Shown one piece after another: positions 1 to 11,100 of a stretch of DNA of 32,079 nt. A model generated the notes under the pieces. It was not told where the DNA came from. It searched no databases and saw only the letters and a list, made by a program, of their open reading frames with translations. The stretch spans positions 1 through 32,079 of the forward strand of contig CAMVDF010000005.1 of the NCBI GenBank assembly GCA_947166195.1, given 5' to 3'. The DNA comes from an uncultured Lachnospiraceae bacterium (GTDB taxonomy: Bacteria; Bacillota; Clostridia; Lachnospirales; Lachnospiraceae). Positions within the stretch are counted from its first letter, which is position 1, and every line of letters starts with the position of its first letter. The position numbers and the translations under genes were made by a program.

Positions 1-17
1 AAAGGGAGGTCCAAGGC

Positions 18-1352
18 ATGAACTTTCTGACCGGTCTTTCAAAAAAACTGGTAAACAACCTGGGCCTGAAGATCATCTCCCTTTTGGCAGGACTCCTCAT
101 CTGGATAGTTGTCGTCGGAATAGACAATCCTCTGAGGACCCAGGTATTTGTGGGTATCCCGGTGAATGTGGAAAACGCTGCCTTCATGGAAAAGGAAGGC
201 AAGGCCTACGAGGTTGATGATTCGAGCAAGACGGTGAGCATCAGCGTGCGTGCGGAGAGAGCCATCCTGAACCGGCTTTCAAGGGACAATTTCACCGCTT
301 CCATAGATCTTGAGGACTATGCGGACGGAAGGGTTCCCATCACCGTCAGGGCCAACCGTTACGCAGACAAGATCACGAGCATCACTCCCCGTGCCACCTA
401 CGCCAGGGTGACGGTGGAGGATCTGGGAGAAAAGCAGTTCGGCATAGAGGCCGAGATCACGGGAGAGGTTCCCGACGGATACTCCGTTGGAACCGTGGTC
501 GTAAACAACAATATCGTCAATGTGGCAGGACCGGAATCCGTGGTAAATTCCATAGACAGGGCAGTCATAAAGGTTTCTGTACAGGGGATGACGAGGGATA
601 TCCGCACGGAGTCAAAGATAGAATTCTATGATGACTCGGGTGATGCAGTGGATACGGGAGACCTGGAGCTTTCAAGGACGGATTCATCGGTCAGCGTTGC
701 CATCTGGGCAAACAAGAACGTGCCCGTATCCTACGGTTATACCGGCATACCGGCAGACGGTTTTGCAGCAACAGGCAACATCATAGCCTCGGTGGATAAT
801 ATAAACATTACCGGAGCTTCCGGAGATCTTTCAGCAGTTGATTATATCGATGTACCCGGCACGGCGATCGACATAACGGGCGCTGACAGCAATGTGAACG
901 CAAAGATAGACATCAAAAGATATCTGCCGGGCGGGATCAGCATAGCCTCAGTCGATTTCGACAAGTCGGTTTCCGATGTGGCCGTGGAGATCCAGCCTTT
1001 GAGCGAGATCAATGTGGAAGTGCCGGTATCCAATATCACGATCGAAAACATTCCCGAGGGCATGACGGCCTATGTGACCGGATCCGGGGATAATGTGGTG
1101 ACATCGATAAAGGGTCTGGCAAATACTCTTGCAGGCATCAATCCTGCCATGATCACCGGAAAGGTGGATCTGCACGAGGTTGCTCTGGCACAGGGTCTTA
1201 CGGAATGGACAGAGGGTGTGTATGACGCCACCGTGAACTTCACCTATCCGGAGGGGATCTACGGCGGTACCGTGCAAAGTCCCGTGAAAGTGGTCCTGCA
1301 CAAAGGAGAGGCAGCTCCTCCTGATACCGCGGAGGAAAATACGGAAACTTGA
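18..1352 (+). CDS. cdaR: YbbR/CdaR-like domain protein (regulator of diadenylate cyclase)
   Basis: 444 aa ORF with SD ggaggt upstream; N-terminal TM (LGLKIISLLAGLLIWIVVVG) followed by repeated YbbR-like segments. Confidence 0.85.
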   Translation: MNFLTGLSKKLVNNLGLKIISLLAGLLIWIVVVGIDNPLRTQVFVGIPVNVENAAFMEKEGKAYEVDDSSKTVSISVRAERAILNRLSRDNFTASIDLEDYADGRVPITVRANRYADKITSITPRATYARVTVEDLGEKQFGIEAEITGEVPDGYSVGTVVVNNNIVNVAGPESVVNSIDRAVIKVSVQGMTRDIRTESKIEFYDDSGDAVDTGDLELSRTDSSVSVAIWANKNVPVSYGYTGIPADGFAATGNIIASVDNINITGASGDLSAVDYIDVPGTAIDITGADSNVNAKIDIKRYLPGGISIASVDFDKSVSDVAVEIQPLSEINVEVPVSNITIENIPEGMTAYVTGSGDNVVTSIKGLANTLAGINPAMITGKVDLHEVALAQGLTEWTEGVYDATVNFTYPEGIYGGTVQSPVKVVLHKGEAAPPDTAEENTET

Positions 1353-1377
1353 ATTAATACAGAGATAGTAGTATAAT
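1349..1377 (+). promoter_or_regulatory. Predicted sigmaA promoter for the HPr gene, TTGAAT-N17-TATAAT
   Basis: TTGAAT 1349-1354, 17 nt spacer, TATAAT 1372-1377; overlaps the cdaR stop codon. Confidence 0.7.
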
Positions 1378-1409
1378 TACTTGAATGATTTCTTAGAGGT
1401 TACTTTAAA

Positions 1410-1673
1410 ATGGTTAGTCAGAAGATAGTGATCAAAAACCCAACAGGCCTGCACCTGCGTCCCGCCGGCATCCTATGCAAGGAGGCAATGCAGTTCAAGT
1501 CCCTCATAACCTTCAGGTTCAAGGACAATACTGCCAATGCAAAGAGTGTGCTGAGCGTACTCGGAGCATGCGTGAAATGCGGAGATGAGATCGAGTTCGT
1601 CTGCGAAGGCGAGGACGAGGAGGAAGCCCTTGCATCCCTTGTAGCCGCAGTCGAAAACGGACTGGGCGAATAG
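1410..1673 (+). CDS. HPr family phosphocarrier protein
   Basis: 87 aa; NPTGLHLRPAG active-site His motif and NAKSVLSVLGACVKCGDEIEF regulatory-Ser region. Confidence 0.9.
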   Translation: MVSQKIVIKNPTGLHLRPAGILCKEAMQFKSLITFRFKDNTANAKSVLSVLGACVKCGDEIEFVCEGEDEEEALASLVAAVENGLGE

Positions 1674-1692
1674 AAAACCTGTACTTTTCTTT

Positions 1693-1724
1693 ACCTCTCC
1701 GCAGATGCGGGGAGGTTTATTTTT
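1693..1724 (+). terminator. Intrinsic terminator/attenuator-like hairpin immediately 5' of leuA
   Basis: ACCTCTCCGC (1693-1702) / AGAT loop / GCGGGGAGGT (1707-1716), 10 bp with one G.U, then TTATTTTT. Confidence 0.75.
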
Positions 1725-1740
1725 CCAAGGAGGACCAAAA

Positions 1741-3450
1741 ATGCTCAACTACAAGCGTTACAGAAAAAATCCCGTCATGGATTATCCGGAGAGGAAGTGG
1801 CCGGACCGCCAGATCGAAAAGGCACCCGTATGGTGCAGCGTGGATCTGAGGGACGGCAACCAGGCTCTGGTAGAACCCATGGTGGTTTCGGAAAAGATAG
1901 AGATGTTCAAGCTTCTCACAAAGATCGGCTTCAAGGAGATAGAGATAGGTTTTCCCTCTGCCTCCCAGATCGAATTTGATTTTCTGCGCGAGCTGGTGAA
2001 ACAGGATCTCATCCCCGATGATGTGGTGATCCAGGTTCTGACCCAGTGCAGGCAGGAGCTGATCGACCGCACCTTTGAATCCATAGAAGGGATCAAAACG
2101 GCAATAGTCCATATCTACAATTCCACCTCGACCCTCCAGAGGGAGGTGGTATTTCACAAAAACAAGGAGGAGATACTTCAGCTTGCCGTGGATGGAACCC
2201 GCATGGTCAAGGAAAGGGCGGCAAAATTTCCGGGAAAGATCATCCTGGAGTATTCTCCCGAAAGCTACACCGGCACGGAGCCGGACTATGCCATAGAGGT
2301 CTGCAACGCGGTTATCGATGAGTGGGACCCGAAGGGCGATGAAAAGATCATCATAAATCTGCCATCAACGGTGGAGATGACCACCCCCAATGTATTTGCC
2401 GACAGGATAGAGTGGTCCGATGCCCATCTTGCAAAAAGGGAAAATGTGGTCCTGAGTATTCATCCCCACAATGACCGCGGTACCGGAGTTGCAACGGCTG
2501 AGCTTGCTCTCCTTGCGGGAGCCGACAGGGTGGAGGGAACCCTTTTCGGAAACGGCGAGAGGACCGGAAATGTGGACATACTGAACATAGCCTACAACAT
2601 GTTTTCCCAGGGCATAGATCCGAAGCTTGACATCTCCGATGTGAACGAGCTCATAGAAGTATATGAAAAATGCACCAAGATGAAGATAGATCCCAGACAC
2701 CCCTATGCCGGAAAGCTTGTATTTACCGCGTTTTCCGGATCCCATCAGGATGCCATCAGCAAGGGTGTCAGCGCGTTAAAGGAATCGGGCAAGGATTACT
2801 GGGAGGTACCCTATCTTCCCATCGATCCCGCCGACATCGGCCGTGAATACGAGCCCATTGTCAGGATCAATTCCCAGTCGGGAAAGGGCGGTGTCGCTTT
2901 TATTATGGACAGCTACTTCGGCTTCAAACTGCCAAAGGGCATGCACAGGGAATTTGCGGATGTGGTCCAGAAAGTATCCGAAAAGCAGGGTGAGGTGGCG
3001 CCCGATCAGGTCATGGAGCTTTTCAGGGAAAACTACCTCGAAAAGAAGGAGCCCATCCACTTCAGAAAGATCTCCGTCATCGATCTGTCCGACGGAGCGG
3101 ATACCTCCGAGTTTGATACCGAGGTGAAGGTCACCTATACGGATCATGGCATGACAAAGGAATTTGAGGCTGTGGGCAACGGACCCATCGATGCGGTGGG
3201 ACGCGGGCTTTCCCACGAGCTTGGGATCAATGTCAAGGTCATTGATTATGAGGAGCATGCGCTCACCGGCGGTTCAAACGCCCAGGCGGCAGCGTATATC
3301 CACATGCTCTCTCCCGAGGATAATAAGATCACCTACGGTGTCGGCGTGAGTTCAAATATCACGAGGGCTTCGGTGCGTGCGGTATTCTCAGCTGTAAACA
3401 GGCTCTTTGGAGAAAGGTTTGATGTGGAAAATTCCAGACTGATGCAGTAG
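1741..3450 (+). CDS. leuA: 2-isopropylmalate synthase
   Basis: RDGNQALVEPM, SIHPHNDRGTGVATAELALLAGADRVEGTLFGNGERTGNVD; C-terminal LeuA regulatory domain; start chosen at 1741 with SD aaggagg 1727-1733 rather than the ORF-track start at 1705. Confidence 0.95.
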   Translation: MLNYKRYRKNPVMDYPERKWPDRQIEKAPVWCSVDLRDGNQALVEPMVVSEKIEMFKLLTKIGFKEIEIGFPSASQIEFDFLRELVKQDLIPDDVVIQVLTQCRQELIDRTFESIEGIKTAIVHIYNSTSTLQREVVFHKNKEEILQLAVDGTRMVKERAAKFPGKIILEYSPESYTGTEPDYAIEVCNAVIDEWDPKGDEKIIINLPSTVEMTTPNVFADRIEWSDAHLAKRENVVLSIHPHNDRGTGVATAELALLAGADRVEGTLFGNGERTGNVDILNIAYNMFSQGIDPKLDISDVNELIEVYEKCTKMKIDPRHPYAGKLVFTAFSGSHQDAISKGVSALKESGKDYWEVPYLPIDPADIGREYEPIVRINSQSGKGGVAFIMDSYFGFKLPKGMHREFADVVQKVSEKQGEVAPDQVMELFRENYLEKKEPIHFRKISVIDLSDGADTSEFDTEVKVTYTDHGMTKEFEAVGNGPIDAVGRGLSHELGINVKVIDYEEHALTGGSNAQAAAYIHMLSPEDNKITYGVGVSSNITRASVRAVFSAVNRLFGERFDVENSRLMQ

Positions 3451-3542
3451 GCTCATGGTTTAGCATAGCAGCTATTCACGGCTGGTATCATTAAGATAAG
3501 CGCGTAGTGACATTGCCTGTGAAAAAGGCAGATAGGAGGAAC

Positions 3543-4715
3543 ATGAACGAGACGGTGAAAAGACGCACGGAAATATCAGACAGCATAAAGTATGCCGGCT
3601 TTGACGACAAAGAGCTGGAGGTCTTTGAAAGCCAGTATCCCGTGGAGGGAATATCCTACAATTCCTATGTGATCCTTGATGAAAAGACTGCCATCATGGA
3701 TACCGTGGACAAAAGGGGCACGGAAGGCTACTTCGCAAATCTGAAGGAGATTCTGGGAGATACGGAGCCGGACTATCTTGTGGTGCTTCACATGGAGCCC
3801 GATCATGCCGCAAACATAGAAAAGCTTGCCCTCATGTATCCAGAGATGGAGATCATCGGAAGTGCGGTGACAGGAAGGCTTATCACGCAGTTTTTTGAGA
3901 CTGACCTCACATCGAGGTTTCGTGCTGTAAATGAGGGGGAGACACTTTCCCTTGGAAAGCACACACTGCAGTTTGTCATGGCACCCATGGTGCACTGGCC
4001 CGAGGTAATGGTGGCCTACGAGCAGACGGAAAAGGTGCTGTTTTCAGCCGATGCCTTTGGGACCTTCGGCGCGCTTCAGGACGATGAGGAGTGGATCGCT
4101 GATGCAGGCCATTATTATTTTAATATAGTAGGAAAGCACGGGGCAGCGGTTCAGGCCCTTTTGAAAAAGGCATCGGGGCTTGATATATCGGTGATCGCAC
4201 CGCTTCACGGTCCGGTACACAGGGACGACATCGAATTTATTATCGATAAATACGATACCTGGAGCAGTTACAGACCCGACAGGAAAGGGATCTTCATGCC
4301 CTATGCCTCGATCCACGGCAATACAAAGAAGGCCGTGCTTGAATTTGCGAAGGAGCTGGAGGCGGCCGGAGAAACTGTCGTCACCATGGATCTGACAAAG
4401 GAGGATGTGTCCGAGGCGGTTGAGCAGGCATTTTTTTACGACAGGATGATCCTTGCGGCCTGCACCTACGATCTGGAGATATTCCCGCCCATGAATGATC
4501 TCCTCCATCATTTGAAGATCAAAAATTTCAAAAACCGCAAGGTCGGCATCATCGAGAACGGCTCCTGGGCGCCCATGGCTGCAAAAAAGATGAGGGAGTA
4601 CCTCGAGGCCATGGAAAACATAACCATCGCAGAACCCGTGATCACCATCCGTTCCACAAAAAAACCGTCAGATGAAGCGAATTTCAAAGCCCTCGCAGAA
4701 GCGATGAAGGGATGA
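3543..4715 (+). CDS. FprA family A-type flavoprotein (flavodiiron, MBL-fold plus flavodoxin)
   Basis: HMEPDHAANIE metal-site motif, C-terminal flavodoxin-like domain; SD aggagg just before ATG 3543. Confidence 0.88.
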   Translation: MNETVKRRTEISDSIKYAGFDDKELEVFESQYPVEGISYNSYVILDEKTAIMDTVDKRGTEGYFANLKEILGDTEPDYLVVLHMEPDHAANIEKLALMYPEMEIIGSAVTGRLITQFFETDLTSRFRAVNEGETLSLGKHTLQFVMAPMVHWPEVMVAYEQTEKVLFSADAFGTFGALQDDEEWIADAGHYYFNIVGKHGAAVQALLKKASGLDISVIAPLHGPVHRDDIEFIIDKYDTWSSYRPDRKGIFMPYASIHGNTKKAVLEFAKELEAAGETVVTMDLTKEDVSEAVEQAFFYDRMILAACTYDLEIFPPMNDLLHHLKIKNFKNRKVGIIENGSWAPMAAKKMREYLEAMENITIAEPVITIRSTKKPSDEANFKALAEAMKG

Positions 4716-4726
4716 GAAAATTTTCC

Positions 4727-4757
4727 GCCGGAGACCGAAAGGTTTCCGGCTTTTTTT
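4727..4757 (+). terminator. Intrinsic terminator after the fprA-type gene
   Basis: GCCGGAGACC (4727-4736) GAAA GGTTTCCGGC (4741-4750) then TTTTTTT; stem of about 10 bp. Confidence 0.9.
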
Positions 4758-4800
4758 GTTCTGTCCCCAAAATCTTTCAAGCGAATGCGAATAATAAGAT

Positions 4801-4840
4801 AGAATTGTTTCTTGACAATTCTGCTCTTTTGTATTAGTTT
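4801..4840 (+). promoter_or_regulatory. Operator-like inverted repeat overlapping a putative -35 box
   Basis: AGAATTGT (4801-4808) TTCTTG ACAATTCT (4815-4822), perfect 8 bp arms; TTGACA 4812-4817 overlaps the right arm; weak -10 candidate TAGTTT 4835-4840. Confidence 0.5.
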
Positions 4841-4871
4841 TACAAATGTATGTATGTAACTATCTGTTTTT

Positions 4872-5060
4872 GTGCCTGAAAGCACGATCCTTCTTTCACA
4901 CGGGAGGGTCATGACAGGGAGCTGACCAAGCGGTCCTTAACTCACACGAAGGATCGGGAGGTATCCGAAAAGATGAGTCTCACACCTCATCACCGGACAG
5001 GGAGTACGAACCCGAAGGCTTCAGGGTATGGAAACCGGAGCGTACGAGAGTTTCGGGGAG
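4872..5060 (+). ncRNA. Candidate structured 5' leader RNA (class not recognised) upstream of the giant secreted protein
   Basis: Perfect pairings CGATCCTTC 4885-4893/GAAGGATCG 4948-4956; GGTCA 4907-4911/TGACC 4923-4927; CCGAAA 4965-4970/TTTCGG 5051-5056 enclosing GATGAG 4972-4977/CTCATC 4986-4991, GTACG 5004-5008/CGTAC 5041-5045 and ACCC 5010-5013/GGGT 5024-5027. Confidence 0.5.
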
Positions 5061-5110
5061 AAGGTATATACACACGAGCACACAATTTCAAAGAAAGGAT
5101 GATATGTGAA

Positions 5111-8100
5111 ATGAGAAAAAGACAGTGGAAAAAGATCCTGTCGGTGGTTCTCGCGCTTGCTATGGTATTCTCTATGAATGTCAGCGCATTCGCAGATGAG
5201 GTTGCGGACCCCGTAGCCGTTGAAGAGCCCGCGGCAGAGGAACCCGTCGCAGAAGCTCCCGTTGATTCCAACGAGGAGACTCCCGAAGAAACAAAAGAAG
5301 AAGAGCCCGCAGCTCCTGCAGAAGAACCTGCAGCTGAAGAGTCTGCGCCTGTTGAAGGTGAAGAGGCAGCCGAAGCGATCACGGGATCTTTGCCCGAAGG
5401 ATGGGCAGCAGACAGCAGTGCGGCAGGTACATACGCTGAAGGGGTACTGACCCTTTCCGGTGATACGACTATAACAGCTACTGATCCTGCAGTAACACTT
5501 AGAGTTGTTGCTGATGGTGATGGCGCTGGAGATACTCTTATATTAACCGGTTGCGCAGCTATAGTTGACAACAAGGTTGTTACCGGATCACTTGTGATGG
5601 AATCCGATATAACTTATACGCTTTATAAGTATGTTACTGCAGGAGCTCTTGCAGACGTTATAAGTTATGAGGCATCCAACGCAGCCGGAAAGATTGTAAA
5701 AAATGACGGTCTTAGCGTTTATAAGGCATCCGATGGAAGCGCTTTTTCTGGTGACCTTGTAGCAGGAGATGATTACTATTTTGTAAAGGGTGTTGTTGTT
5801 TCGAACAATACTGCACCTAACTGGACAAAGGTAACAGCTCCCACAGCTGCAAATGACAGCCTTGATGCAGATCCGGCTGGAATCAATATAACAGGAGATA
5901 ATGGTGGTGAGTACTATGTTGCAAAGTCATCAACTGCTCCCACAAGAGAGACAGAAAAGACGGGCAATCTTGATGGTTCTGGAGTTGCCACATATCTTCC
6001 TACTGAAGGTAGCGGTGATTACTATGCATGGATAAGAAATCCCGGAACAGCTGATACATCATTTGATTCTGACTGGGTGGCAACAAAGCCTGCAAAGGTT
6101 ACTGTTAATGTTGAAAACATGATCGGTACCGTAAGTGGAATGACATTTGAGCCTGTAGGAGATGCAACATGGTCGAAGGGGGCATCTGACAATTCCGGTA
6201 TCTACACAGTGAACATTCTCAGCGGAAATGTTTTCATGTATCCCGAGACATCTTTACCGAGTGTTAAAAGTATTTCAGTCAATATCGTAAAAGATGCTGT
6301 ACTTGTTGTAGGTGGCGGTGTTGATGGAGCTGCACCTGTAACTCTTACGGGAACAGGTACGGCCCTGTTTTCAGCAAAATCTTCTTATGAAGGTATCGCG
6401 ACAGGAGTTACGATCAGCAGTAATGTAGCTACCGCAGCTCAGGCTCTTGTGGCAAAAAACACTAACGGCGAGAATATCAAGTATACGATAGTTGAAGAAG
6501 GAACAGATCCCGCTGCTGCGACGATCGGAGGAAAGCTTGAGATCGTAGCCGTAGATGCAGCAAATGTTACATCAACAAAGCTCAGTCTTACCGATGAGAC
6601 ACTTGAAGCACCTTTCACATTAAGCTCAAACGGAAAAGAATTCGTTGAGACAGTTGATGCTTCAGATAAACTTACTGTAAGCGACAGCGCTATCGACGGA
6701 ATCTCTGTTAAGTTTGGCAGTGGAAAGGTACTGATCGGTAATTTAGCCACACCTAGTACATACACCTATGCCGTGATCCCTGAGCGTGCAGCAAATGAGT
6801 ATCCTGCAGGCCTCGTAGACGGACAGCAGACAGCCACTGGTGTAAATGTAAACAGAGGTACATCAAAGCAGAGACAACTTAATGCTTCTTATGAATTTAT
6901 CATTTCAACAAACGGAGCCGTAAGCCAGAAGGATTCCCTTGGATGGACATGGCAGGACACCGGTTATGATAACATCTATACTCTTGCAAACGGCGGGGCT
7001 CTTGAGTCTGACAAAACATATTATCTTTATGCCCGCAGGAAGCCGAATGTTGATTACGATGGACTCTTCCGTTCAGAGTTAAAGCCGGTTGGATCGTTCT
7101 CGATTCTGAAGGCGACATCCATATCCATCAACAAGGCAGCAGGAAGGGCAGTATCACCCAATTACATCGGAGATGCAACCACCCTTGATTACGATAAGGA
7201 ACTTGCATTCTATAAATCACAAAACACAAATGCCCTTAATGCAAGCTTCTTCAGTTGGACATTTAACTATCCTTCAGCAAAGGAAGTACCCGGTATTCAT
7301 GTAACAGAGAATATAGGGGACCACTACGATGATGAGTTGGCTGACTATACAGATGATGTGCTTGCAGTAGTGGATGGTGACGGATTCAGGATAGGTACCC
7401 TTACTCTGAAGGCTTATCCGGCAATTGCTCCCGGAACCAACAGTTTTGACTGGAGTAGCGCTGAGACCAGCCTTGGCAGTCTTACACCCGGAGAGTATGC
7501 CGTTAAAGCATCATTTGCGACGGCAGGATCAGCTGGTGCAAAGTACGGAGCTATGGCTTCCCCTGCAGACAATTGGGTATCATTTAATGTTATCCCTGCT
7601 CCCGTAAAGGTTGAGCCTGTTGTTGTTACTCCTCAGATGTCAGGAAATGTGGCAGCACCTACAAAGAAGGTTACCAGCCAGATAACAGGCGCTACAGCCA
7701 CTTTGGGCGGAACAGAGATAATCCTTGCAGATGGCAAGGAGGTGGCAGACTGGAATGCACTTGCTGCAGGAAGCTACAAGATCACCGTAAGCCAGGGATC
7801 TCTGGTAGACGGAAACTATTATGCAGACAAGAACAAGTCTGATTACAGCACAGAGCAGACTCTTACAATAGTTGACAAGGGCGGCCTTGGTGTGGTTGCC
7901 GAACTTAAAGAAGATGCAGATCCTGTTTACTACGGCACGACCGTTGCCCATGTAAAGAATCAGATCAAGGGATATTTCACTCTTGGCGGAACAAAGACCG
8001 GAGATGAACAGCCTGCAGATTATGACAGACTGTTCCTTTACAAGACTACATCAGATAACCTTGCAGCAGCTACAGCACTTACGGATGAAACGATCAAGAC

Positions 8101-11100
8101 CATAAGTGCAAATGAGACGATCTACGCATACTATTTTGATGATACATATAAAGGACAGAAGGTATCATCAAATGCTTTGCCTATAAAGATCGCAAAGAGA
8201 CCTGTAAAGCTTTCCTACACAGGTGAAGCTCTCAAGACTGTAAGGGGCGAGGATCTTCTTACCAAAGTCAGCACAAACCTGATCAAGGGTACAGCAGTAG
8301 GCGCAGATTACAGTATCACAGCAGCACCTTTTGCAAATGATATTAAGGGCACAGATCTTCTTGGTTCAACTTACAGTGTTGATGTTCCTCTTGACACATC
8401 AATGATCAGCAAGTTTAGCGCAGCTACCAAGAAGGCATATATCAATATTGATGACTCAAGCCTTTCAACGAACTTTGCAAGAAACTATACTCTTAGTGAC
8501 AGACAGGTTGAATATAAAGTAATCGGAAGATACTATATCAAGTATGTCCTTGAGTACGGCGGAAAGAAGTATGTATCGAGCAATGTTGTCGAAGAGAAAG
8601 ACCTCGTCACTATAGCTGGAAAAAAGAAAATCGCACTTAAACCTTCGACTTATAAGTCAGTAAGCTGGGGTAACGCTGATGGAAAAGATGCCGGAGTGCT
8701 CGGAAAAGATAACAAGATCACACAATGGAATGCACAGCGTGTAAAAGAAGGAGATACTAAATTCACAAATGAAACCCAGTTTGATTTTGATGATACAAGC
8801 AATGTAGATCCCGGAGATTACATCGTTTATGCGATAGTTACTGCAGTAGCTACCAAGAGGGGTGATAATTCCAGCGTTATGGTAGAGTCCATCACTCCTG
8901 TAGAGTATGATGGGGCAAGCCATGTTGTTGAAGACGAGGGATACAAGGGAAATAAAGAAAATGACCTGGATCTTGTACTCTATGACCAGCTGGAGATCAT
9001 TGACGTTGATGGAAACGACGGATATAAGTTTGACCCCAAGAATCCTTATTACAACGAGTGGCAGAAGATATCTGCTAAAGTAGATGGTGTAATCCTAGAT
9101 AAGAATTCAGGATCAAAAGAAGTAGATATCTATAGACACGATCTTGAGTACAAAAAGGATTACACAGTTTCCTACAAGAACAACAAGAATGCATCCGTAG
9201 CATATGATCCGACAGTGAGCGGAGACAGTTCAGAAAGTGGAAAGAACGGTGCAGATGCAACCTTCAAGCAGCTCTTCCCTGAGAACAAGAGACCTCAGAT
9301 CATAGTCAAAGGTAAGGGTGATTATGCAAAGATGAAGGTAACAGTACTGTTTGATATTCTGCCTACAGATGTGGATGAAGATAACTGGGATGCAGTACCG
9401 GAATTCTTTGCTCCAAACAAGACACTCAAAGTCACACCGAAACCCTATGAATATATTTACTCAAATTATGAGAAGGCTAAAAAGGGAGATGAAAAGGGGG
9501 TGAAGAAGTACACCCTTAAAGAAGGTAAGTTTAATTCCAAGAAAGCTGCATATACAAAAGATTTTGTAAAGGAGATTTACAAGCTTACATTATCTTCTGA
9601 CGGTGTATCAGTTGTAAAGAAAGATCTTGTGACTAACTTCAAGAGGATTCCGGCCGGTGATTATCAGGTTGTGATCAAGGGAGTGAATAACTACATGGGT
9701 ACTTATGAAAAACAAATCCATGTAGCTACGACGTACCTTCTTAGCAAGCAGACATTCAAGTGGACAAAGAGCAAGAAGTGGAATAAAACACCTTATACAG
9801 TTGCAGACTTTAAGGTAACTGTAAAGGATAAGAAAACTAAGAAACCCATAGAGATTCTTTCGCTTACTGATGCCATTGCAAATGAGAAACCCGGAATCTA
9901 TGTACAGGGAATTCTGAAAAAAACCGGAAAAGAATATAAGTATGTTTCAGATCTTTATAATGAAGATTTTATGGCAGCTATAGCTGCTGGAGGTCTTGAA
10001 AACTTCAAGTTTAAAGATGCCGGAATATACAGAATAGTTTTTGAAGCAAATGGTAAGCTGCAGGATACAAACCAAATCATGGGTACACATTATATCCAGA
10101 TCGAAGTCAAGGGTACAAAGGTTAAGGCATCTGACTTTAAGATTAATAACGGCAAAAAGCTTGTATATACCGGAAAGCCTACAGCTATAACTGTTAGCAT
10201 TAAGAACAAAAAGCTCAAACCGGATGAAGTCAGCAAGATACCTTTGGGCAATACTGCAAAGAAAGTCAATGTAGCAGAAGGCGGTAACGAACAAGCAGCA
10301 ATAGATGCATATAAGGACAAATTCAGATATAACAACTGTGGCAGCGGCTATCAGACAAGAGATTGTGATAACTATACTGATGACGGAGCAACATATAACG
10401 CTGATCTTGTAAGAAGTAATGTCTACAGCGTAGGATATGTACCTGCCAATACAGAGCTTGATAAAACTTATCATGTATTCATTAGACCTTCAGGACAGTT
10501 TTGGGCAGATGATACCAGAGGAGAGGTAAAGCTTTCCTACAAGTATGATGTCATCAACCTGAAGAATGCAGATAAGAAAGATTCTGCAGTGAAGTTTATT
10601 GCAAATGATGTTCAGGCGAATATCGGCGGTACAACAGCAGATTTGTATATGGCAGTAAGTGGAAATGCTTTTGAAGATCCTTTAGCTACTGTATCCAAGG
10701 ATGGTTTTGTCTATCACCCGATAACCAAGGTAGATGGCAAGAAGGACAAGATCGAGATATTGAGTAATTATACCGATTATGATGGAAACCAGATAGTATA
10801 CAAATTCAATGTCACCTACAAGAATAATAAGAAGACCGGTTCGGCAAAGGCTGTAGTAACTCCTGCAGACAAGAATACTAAGGCATATTTCAAGAAGTCC
10901 TTTACAGTACCTTTCAACATCGTTGACAGGAAGGTGGAGGAGATTGCGATTTATGATGCAGATGCTATGGTGCCCGATGCAGTGGTGGCGGATATTACAG
11001 ACGCTGTTGAACCTAAGGGCAACAAGAGTGCAAAGCCAGTAGTAACTCTTTATCAGGTTGACGAAACCGGTGAAAAGGTTACCAAGCTGAAGAATAAGGT

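Noticed and set aside
4872-5060. Known riboswitch (c-di-GMP-I/II, ydaO, cobalamin)
   Set aside because: Expected conserved core motifs were not seen; left as an unassigned structured leader.
4973-5110. In-frame N-terminal extension of the giant ORF (MSLTPHHRTG...)
   Set aside because: It would place the signal peptide internally and lies over the strongly self-complementary leader; a plausible SD precedes 5099/5111.
9947-10474. Antisense 175 aa ORF (and other minus-strand ORFs inside the giant gene)
   Set aside because: Hydrophobic, Cys/Ile-rich translation typical of the reverse complement of a K/D/Y-rich coding frame; no SD or domain seen.
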